From CAZTCJ01 sp964612085 (GTDB lineage: Bacteria > Pseudomonadota > Alphaproteobacteria > JAJFIK01), in assembly GCA_964612085.1 (NCBI GenBank), contig CAZTCJ010000150.1, positions 1 to 5,559 of the forward strand: 5,559 bases of DNA, given 5' to 3'. The first letter of the stretch is position 1. Each line of letters starts with the position of its first letter. The notes beneath the pieces were generated by a model. It saw only the letters and a program-made list of their open reading frames with translations. It was not told the DNA's origin and searched no databases. Positions 4,432-5,559 of this stretch are shown here, in pieces. A program made the position numbers and the translations under genes.

Positions 4432-5559
4432 TCAGACCAGCGGCCAGATGGTCGGCCGGTCGTCGAAATCGATATCGAAGTCCGGATCTTCCGGCACCGA
4501 CGAATCGCTGGCGGCCCGTTTCTCGGCTTCGCCCGTTTTAGCGTCGGACTTGGCCGGGGTCTCAGTCTTGGCCGGCGCCGGGCTCAGGGACTTGTCCGCC
4601 TGCTTCGACGTGCTCAGAGACGGCGGCATGGCCGGGAAGTAGATCGCATGCCCCGCCGGCGAAGAGGCCGGCTTGGTGTCCGTGCCCTTCGGCGTCTCGG
4701 TGGCCGCCTTCGGCAGCTCGATCTTCGACTCGAACGGCATTTTCTTCGGCTCGACCGCGACCTTGGACGGGTTCGACGCCGGGGTCGGGCTGACGAACTT
4801 GTTCAAACCGGCGGGATAGAGACCCGGCGGAATGTCCAGACCGTCGGATCCCTTGGCCGGAGCCGGAGCGGGCTTGGCCGCCGCCGCCTTGGCATAGGTC
4901 TCGACCGGGTTCGGCTCCTTGGTGATCGGCTTCAGACCCTCGGTGGGCTTGACCTCGGGCGTCTTGGCGTCCGGCTTGGAAACCTTGTCCGCCTGAGTGT
5001 CGTCGAGCGTCAGCGGCGCCAGGGGCACGCCGAACTCGGCCAGGTCTTCCGCGATATCCGCAAAGCTCATGGCCGCAGCGGTCGGCACCACCGGCGTCGG
5101 CTTGGCGGCCGGCGTCTTCGGCGTCTCGACTTTCGGAGCCTCGGCTTTCGGGGCTTCGGTCTTCGGTGCTTCGGTCTTGGCCGTCGGCGCCGGGATCGGA
5201 TCCGGCATGAAGGCGTTCGGCACCTTGGTCATGGTCGGCGGCGTGGTATCGGCCGCTTTCGGAGCCTCGGCGGCCTTCGGAGCCTCTTTCTTCGGCTCTT
5301 CCTTCTTGGCCTCGCCGTCCTTCTTGCCGGTCATGGCCGACAGCCACAGACCCGCCCAGACGGACGCCGGATCGCGGCCGGCTTCCGGCTTTTTCGGCGC
5401 ATCAGCGGCTTTCGGAGCCTCGACCTTGGGCGTTTCCACTTTCGGCGCTTCGGTCTTCACAGCAGGCGCCGGAGAAACGACCGGCTTGGGCGCCGTGTCC
5501 ACCACCTTCGGTGCAACCGGAGCAGCGGCCGGCTTCGGCGTTTCCACTTTCGGCGTCTC
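4432..5559 (-). CDS. Pro/Ala/Lys/Glu-rich repeat protein, probably disordered, 5' end outside window
   Basis: The frame is open to the window edge; 375 residues and the TGA stop are visible and the start is not. The protein is dominated by P, A, K, E and T. Clusters of E-A/T-P-K-x pentapeptides lie at visible residues 1-9, 36-57, 83-103 and 129-149. Between and after them are short islands with hydrophobic or aromatic residues: DPASVWAGLWLSAMTG (63-78), MSFADIAEDLAEFGVPLAPL (164-183), GLDIPPGLYPAGLNKFV (240-256) and GHAIYFPAMPPSL (303-315). The end (DPDFDIDFDD, then RPTIWPLV) is acidic and aromatic. No membrane helix or enzyme motif is seen. It is a single-frame gene with synonymous variation between repeats and a strong terminator after it, so it is probably real and expressed. 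I do not recognise the family. A scaffold, a cell-envelope spacer (TonB-like linkers look similar) or a granule- or nucleoid-associated protein are all possible. Confidence 0.78.
   Translation of the reverse strand, partial: ETPKVETPKPAAAPVAPKVVDTAPKPVVSPAPAVKTEAPKVETPKVEAPKAADAPKKPEAGRDPASVWAGLWLSAMTGKKDGEAKKEEPKKEAPKAAEAPKAADTTPPTMTKVPNAFMPDPIPAPTAKTEAPKTEAPKAEAPKVETPKTPAAKPTPVVPTAAAMSFADIAEDLAEFGVPLAPLTLDDTQADKVSKPDAKTPEVKPTEGLKPITKEPNPVETYAKAAAAKPAPAPAKGSDGLDIPPGLYPAGLNKFVSPTPASNPSKVAVEPKKMPFESKIELPKAATETPKGTDTKPASSPAGHAIYFPAMPPSLSTSKQADKSLSPAPAKTETPAKSDAKTGEAEKRAASDSSVPEDPDFDIDFDDRPTIWPLV
5110..5178 (-). repeat. EAPK-type pentapeptide repeat cluster (third)
   Basis: Four consecutive 15-bp units encode EAPKT, EAPKA, EAPKV and ETPKT, preceded by KT and followed by P. 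On the plus strand the unit reads roughly xCTTTCGGxGCxTCG, with differences mainly at third codon positions. The repeats are within the disordered protein gene and keep its frame. Confidence 0.85.
5251..5313 (-). repeat. Degenerate Lys/Glu/Pro/Ala repeat cluster (second)
   Basis: Visible residues 83-103 read EAKKEEPKKEAPKAAEAPKAA, an irregular and more lysine-rich version of the same EAPK theme. The spacing between PK pairs varies from five to six residues, so it is not a strict tandem array. Confidence 0.65.
5389..5457 (-). repeat. EAPK-type pentapeptide repeat cluster (first complete)
   Basis: Units EAPKV, ETPKV and EAPKA followed by ADAPKK are encoded in tandem 15-bp steps. The sequence closely parallels the cluster at 5110-5178, suggesting intragenic duplication. 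Confidence 0.8.
5533..5559 (-). repeat. EAPK-type repeat cluster cut by the window edge
   Basis: The last visible codons on the minus strand read ETPKVETPK, so the repeat array continues upstream beyond the window. Its full extent cannot be seen. Confidence 0.7.

Noticed and set aside
4301..4642. 113-residue plus-strand frame starting in the intergenic region
   Set aside because: It runs through the terminator hairpin and antisense to the repeat-rich gene, with no Shine-Dalgarno noted and no family resemblance.
4562..5347. 261-residue minus-strand frame overlapping the repeat-rich gene
   Set aside because: Its Gly/Arg/Asp/Gln-rich content is what an off-frame reading of the Pro/Ala/Lys repeats gives. 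The chosen frame has organised repeats, distinct islands and a stop placed just before a terminator.
5110..5457. Repeats at 5110-5457 as a CRISPR array
   Set aside because: The units are 15 bp, directly tandem, imperfect and in frame with a protein; there are no spacers.

Overview
The window is GC-rich (about two-thirds G+C by eye), densely packed chromosomal DNA. It most likely comes from an alphaproteobacterium. That placement is inferred from the wording of the conserved proteins: the DnaX C-terminal domain (EPGRIEFRP, WTGRRWVVSV), RecR (GVPVGGELDYLDDGTLAAAL) and the YbaB C-terminus (GGLPLPPGFKLPF), plus the dnaX-ybaB-recR order. No marker gene pins a genus. No tRNA, rRNA, CRISPR array, insertion sequence or phage gene was seen.

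Positions 1-2248 (+ strand) hold a housekeeping replication/repair operon. It has the 3' part of dnaX (5' end outside the window), ybaB/ebfC 23 nt later behind a good Shine-Dalgarno, and recR, whose ATG overlaps the ybaB stop codon in TGATG. The operon meets the next gene tail to tail: the recR TAA and the opposite-strand TAG share bases (overlap 2245-2248), so there is no space for an ordinary terminator.

Positions 2245-4202 (- strand) are a compact two-gene unit. The promoter-proximal gene encodes an uncharacterised 423-residue protein with terpenoid-cyclase/prenyltransferase-type alpha/alpha-toroid repeats and two C-terminal membrane helices, but no DxDD cyclase motif. Seventeen nt later comes a GTG-started phosphoribosylanthranilate isomerase-family gene (trpF-like). 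No other trp gene is in the window.

Positions 4203-4431 are a 229-bp intergenic stretch. It has a strong intrinsic terminator for the gene to its right and presumably the promoter of the toroid/trpF unit. Positions 4432-5559 (- strand) are the 3' part of a gene for a Pro/Ala/Lys/Glu-rich, probably disordered protein. It carries clusters of EAPK-type pentapeptide repeats, short hydrophobic islands and an acidic, aromatic C-terminus; its start lies beyond the window.

The dnaX-ybaB-recR genes form a known functional neighbourhood of replication and recombinational repair. The minus-strand genes have no obvious link to it. The two items most worth attention are the membrane-tailed toroid protein paired with a TrpF-family enzyme, and the repeat-rich disordered protein. 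Neither can be given a function from sequence alone.
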